Positions 8,806-10,838 of a stretch of DNA of 10,838 nucleotides are shown here, one piece after another. The DNA is from Bacteroidota bacterium (GTDB lineage: Bacteria; Bacteroidota; Bacteroidia; Bacteroidales; WCHB1-69). A model generated the notes under the pieces. The model was not told the origin of the DNA. It was given only the letters and a program-made list of their open reading frames with translations, and did no database searches. The position numbers and the translations under genes are program-made. Numbering within the stretch: position 1 is the stretch's first letter; every line of letters begins with the position of its first letter. The stretch spans positions 1 through 10,838 of the forward strand of contig JAEWUL010000273.1 of the NCBI GenBank assembly GCA_023459435.1. Reading direction: 5' to 3'.

Positions 8806-8826
8806 GCAAAAATACTTTATTTTTGC
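8806..8826. repeat. 21-bp perfect inverted repeat between rpoN and prmC
   Basis: The arms GCAAAAATA (8806-8814) and TATTTTTGC (8818-8826) are exact reverse complements separated by CTT. Each arm contains one outward-facing -7 element, so the symmetry is largely that of two divergent promoters. It could also serve as a site for a dimeric regulator. Confidence 0.75.
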
Positions 8827-8838
8827 CATTTAATCAAA
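8807..8838 (-). promoter_or_regulatory. rpoN promoter (-7 TATTTTTG, -33 TTTG)
   Basis: Read on the minus strand, TATTTTTG (8814-8807) matches TAnnTTTG. A TTTG at 8838-8835 lies upstream with a 20-nt spacer, inside the 17-23 range reported for the Bacteroidota -33/-7 consensus. Transcription would begin near 8801, about 15 nt before the ATG at 8785. This is the only promoter in the window for which I see both boxes. It shares its region with the prmC promoter on the other strand. Confidence 0.65.
8818..8825 (+). promoter_or_regulatory. -7 element of the prmC promoter
   Basis: TATTTTTG matches TAnnTTTG, 27 bp before the chosen prmC start at 8853 and 12 bp before the alternative at 8838. No clear TTTG is at the -33 position. 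It lies 3 bp from the oppositely directed rpoN -7 element. The predicted start of transcription, near 8831, excludes the ATG at 8787 as the prmC start. Confidence 0.55.
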
Positions 8839-8852
8839 TGAAATTTATACAA

Positions 8853-9722
8853 ATGGAAACTATATTAACCTTATTTGAACTTAAAAACTTATATATTAAT
8901 TCATTAAAAAAAATCTATCCCCAAAACGAAATCCTTGAATTATTTTATATCTCTATATCTCAAAGGTTACTAATGGATAAAGTTGCTGTTGCCTTAAATC
9001 TTCAGAAACAATTTCAGGTTTCTGAATTATTACAAGATTTAACCAGATTGGAACAATCAGAACCCGTTCAGTATATTTATAACAATACAATTTTTTATAA
9101 TCTTCCATTTTATGTTACTCCCGATGTGCTGATCCCAAGACCAGAAACCGAAGAGTTAGTCGCTTTGATTTTAAAAAGGATAGAAACAATCCAGAATCCC
9201 ATTATTTTTGATATTGGTACAGGTAGCGGAGCTATTGCCATATCCTTAGCGAAAAATTTACAAAATGGAACTATTTTTGCAACTGACTTCTCTCAAAAAG
9301 CAATTCAAATAGCTCAAAAAAACGGGCTTCATAATAATGTGAATGTCACTTTTATCCAACACGATATCTTTGATCATAATATTGATTTTATTCTGGATCA
9401 ATCTACCGTTTTAGTGAGCAATCCACCCTATATTCCTAAATCCAAGCAAAAGGAGCTTCATAAAAACGTAGTTGATTATGAGCCACATAGTGCCCTTTTT
9501 GTTCCTGATGATGATCCGCTGCTTTTCTATAAAAGGATTGCTGATGTTGCTCAAATGAAGCTTGCAGAGCAAGGTTTTCTTTTTTTTGAGACTTATGAAT
9601 TGTATCATGATGAGATTATCCGTTATCTTCAAAATACCGGATTTCATCAGATTGAATCTGTTCGGGATATTAATGGAAACAACCGTTTTATCATAGCAAA
9701 AAAAATGGTACATTTGCATTGA
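8853..9722 (+). CDS. prmC: Peptide chain release factor N5-glutamine methyltransferase (PrmC/HemK)
   Basis: PrmC transfers a methyl group from S-adenosylmethionine to the glutamine of the GGQ motif in release factors RF1 and RF2, improving termination. From the ATG at 8853 the protein has 289 aa, the usual family length. It shows an N-terminal helical domain (to about residue 80), the family motif RPETEELV (R96 onward), the SAM-binding glycine loop DIGTGSG (120-126), and the catalytic NPPY (190-193) followed by YIPKSKQKELHKNVVDYEPHSAL-type sequence typical of PrmC. In-frame ATGs at 8838 (5 codons longer) and 8787 (22 codons longer) exist. 8853 fits the family N-terminus best and 8787 lies upstream of the predicted promoter. 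In many genomes prmC sits beside prfA; here it stands divergent from rpoN, and a protease gene follows after 20 bp. Confidence 0.93.
   Translation: METILTLFELKNLYINSLKKIYPQNEILELFYISISQRLLMDKVAVALNLQKQFQVSELLQDLTRLEQSEPVQYIYNNTIFYNLPFYVTPDVLIPRPETEELVALILKRIETIQNPIIFDIGTGSGAIAISLAKNLQNGTIFATDFSQKAIQIAQKNGLHNNVNVTFIQHDIFDHNIDFILDQSTVLVSNPPYIPKSKQKELHKNVVDYEPHSALFVPDDDPLLFYKRIADVAQMKLAEQGFLFFETYELYHDEIIRYLQNTGFHQIESVRDINGNNRFIIAKKMVHLH
9709..9716 (+). promoter_or_regulatory. -7 element for the M6 metalloprotease gene, inside the end of prmC
   Basis: TACATTTG matches TAnnTTTG and is followed by CATTG. It overlaps the last codons of prmC and lies 26 bp before the ATG at 9743, giving a leader of about 20 nt. 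A T-rich TTTT/TTTA stretch at 9686-9690 is at a suitable -33 distance but is not a perfect TTTG. It would let the protease be expressed separately from prmC. Confidence 0.5.
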
Positions 9723-9742
9723 ATAAATTTTTACTAACTAAT

Positions 9743-10838
9743 ATGAAACGTTTTAAGCTTTTTTTGATTTTATCTTTTATAACCGTTACCACTTTTGGAG
9801 TTACCGCATTTCCGGGCAAGATACTTTTTACTCAACCTAATGGGGATCAGGTTTCTATTTTTTTAAAAGGGGATGAGTTCATCAAATATGCACATTCTGA
9901 AGATGGGTATACCTTATTATATGATTCTGCAGGTTTTTTTAATTATGCCTATTTGAATCATGAAGGGAATCTGGTACCTTCTGTTTTTCATGCAAAAGAA
10001 GTTTCAAATAGAACCAGAGAGGAGATCACTTTTTTAAATAATTTAGAAAAAAATCTCTTTTTTAACCAGCTTCAAATCAACTCTTTCCAGTATATAAGAT
10101 CTTTGTTTGAGGATCGTTTAGAATCGATGCCAAAGAATAGTACAAAAGGATCCCTGCGTTTATTGTGTGTTTTAATTGGATTTCAAGATAAATCATTTGT
10201 GAAGACAAATGCCGATTTTCAAAACCTTTTGAATCAAATAGGTTACAATTATGGCGGTGCATCCGGGAGTGTTCATGATTTTTATGCAGAAGCCTCTTAT
10301 AATCAGTTGAATGTAATATTTGATGTTGTGGGCCCTTTTACAGCAATGGGAGATATGGCTGATTATGGGAGTAATACTTATGGAGATCCATCTGCATTAG
10401 CCTACGAAGCGATCCAGTTTGCTGATCCTTTGGTTGATTTTTCGGATTATGATAACGACAATAATGGTAGTGTTGATGGCCTTTATATCATTTTTGCCGG
10501 TACAGGTGAAGAGGCAGGTGCAGGTGCTGATGCTATCTGGTCTCATGCTGGATGGGTTAGTGCCTATATGGATAATGTTCAGATCAACGGGTATGCTTGT
10601 TCTCCGGAACATAGAGGATCAGGGGGGACTTCCATTACCAATATTGGTGTAATTTGTCATGAATTGGGTCACGTTCTGGGGGCACCTGACTATTACGATA
10701 CCAACTACGAAACAGGCGGGTCTTACGAAGGTACCGGTTCCTGGGATTTAATGGCTTCCGGTTCTTGGAATAATAGCGGTCGAACTCCCGCTCACCCGAA
10801 TCCCCGCATCAAAATTTACACTTATGAATGGGCTGATG
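9743..10838 (+). CDS. Secreted M6-family zinc metalloprotease, 3'-partial
   Basis: An uninterrupted frame of 365 codons runs from the ATG at 9743 to the window edge. It starts with a Sec signal peptide (MKRFKLFLILSFITVTTFGV, cleavage near A22). An N-terminal propeptide-like region follows (about 23-135; FLKGDEFIKYAHSEDGYTLLYD is characteristic of M6 proteins). The protease domain carries a Ca-binding-like loop DNDNNGSVD (237-245), the zinc site HELGHVLGAPD (H306, E307, H310, and D316 as likely third ligand), and the downstream segment WDLMASGSWNNSGRTPAHPN with the Met-turn methionine at about 337. This pattern matches M6 (immune inhibitor A-like) peptidases, which degrade extracellular proteins. 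Bacteroidota members often end in a T9SS type A sorting domain, but that part lies beyond the window. The gene starts 20 bp after prmC and probably has its own promoter. Confidence 0.93.
   Translation, partial: MKRFKLFLILSFITVTTFGVTAFPGKILFTQPNGDQVSIFLKGDEFIKYAHSEDGYTLLYDSAGFFNYAYLNHEGNLVPSVFHAKEVSNRTREEITFLNNLEKNLFFNQLQINSFQYIRSLFEDRLESMPKNSTKGSLRLLCVLIGFQDKSFVKTNADFQNLLNQIGYNYGGASGSVHDFYAEASYNQLNVIFDVVGPFTAMGDMADYGSNTYGDPSALAYEAIQFADPLVDFSDYDNDNNGSVDGLYIIFAGTGEEAGAGADAIWSHAGWVSAYMDNVQINGYACSPEHRGSGGTSITNIGVICHELGHVLGAPDYYDTNYETGGSYEGTGSWDLMASGSWNNSGRTPAHPNPRIKIYTYEWAD

Noticed and set aside
8786..8809. In-frame upstream ATG at 8809 as the rpoN start (8 extra residues)
   Set aside because: The extra residues do not resemble the sigma-54 N-terminus, and the predicted -7 element at 8807-8814 overlaps this codon, so it would not be in the transcript.
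8787..8852. Upstream in-frame ATG at 8787 as the prmC start
   Set aside because: It lies before the predicted plus-strand promoter and adds residues with no family resemblance. 8853 (or possibly 8838) fits better.
9411..9719. 102-codon minus-strand open frame opposite prmC
   Set aside because: It overlaps the catalytic NPPY region of prmC in antisense and shows no domain or start signal.

Overview
The window looks like a stretch of chromosome from a member of the Bacteroidota. Four independent signs agree: AT-rich DNA with weak or absent Shine-Dalgarno sequences; -7 promoter elements of the form TAnnTTTG in front of several genes; a short primary sigma factor without region 1.1 that starts MRQLNITK; and two secreted proteins ending in the gliding-motility-associated (type B) C-terminal domain used by the type IX secretion system (T9SS). 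The genus cannot be fixed from the sequence.

Layout. Positions 1-4822 hold two same-strand paralogous genes for large modular T9SS cargo proteins. The first is cut by the left edge and ends in a strong terminator. The second is complete (940 aa: signal peptide, CUB-like domain, P-domain-like region with a Cys/Gly-rich insert, Ig/PKD-like repeats, type B sorting domain). Positions 4892-7283 hold rpoD (primary sigma factor), then asnS (asparaginyl-tRNA synthetase) in the same direction with no visible promoter of its own. rpoN (sigma-54) lies on the minus strand at 7280-8785, converging on asnS so tightly that the two stop codons share a TTAA palindrome. rpoN and the next gene, prmC (release factor glutamine methyltransferase), are divergent. 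Their predicted -7 elements sit back to back inside a 21-bp inverted repeat. The window ends in the 5' part of a gene for a secreted M6-family zinc metalloprotease, whose predicted promoter lies inside the end of prmC.

Functionally the window joins a housekeeping core (transcription initiation, tRNA charging, translation termination) to flanking secreted surface or extracellular proteins. No mobile element, CRISPR array, tRNA or rRNA was seen, and no stretch over 300 bases lacks a gene. I did not find a clearly new multi-gene system. The most unusual items are the conserved 8-cysteine insert in the P-domain-like region of the two paralogues, the overlapping divergent promoters of rpoN and prmC, and the shared stop codons of asnS and rpoN.
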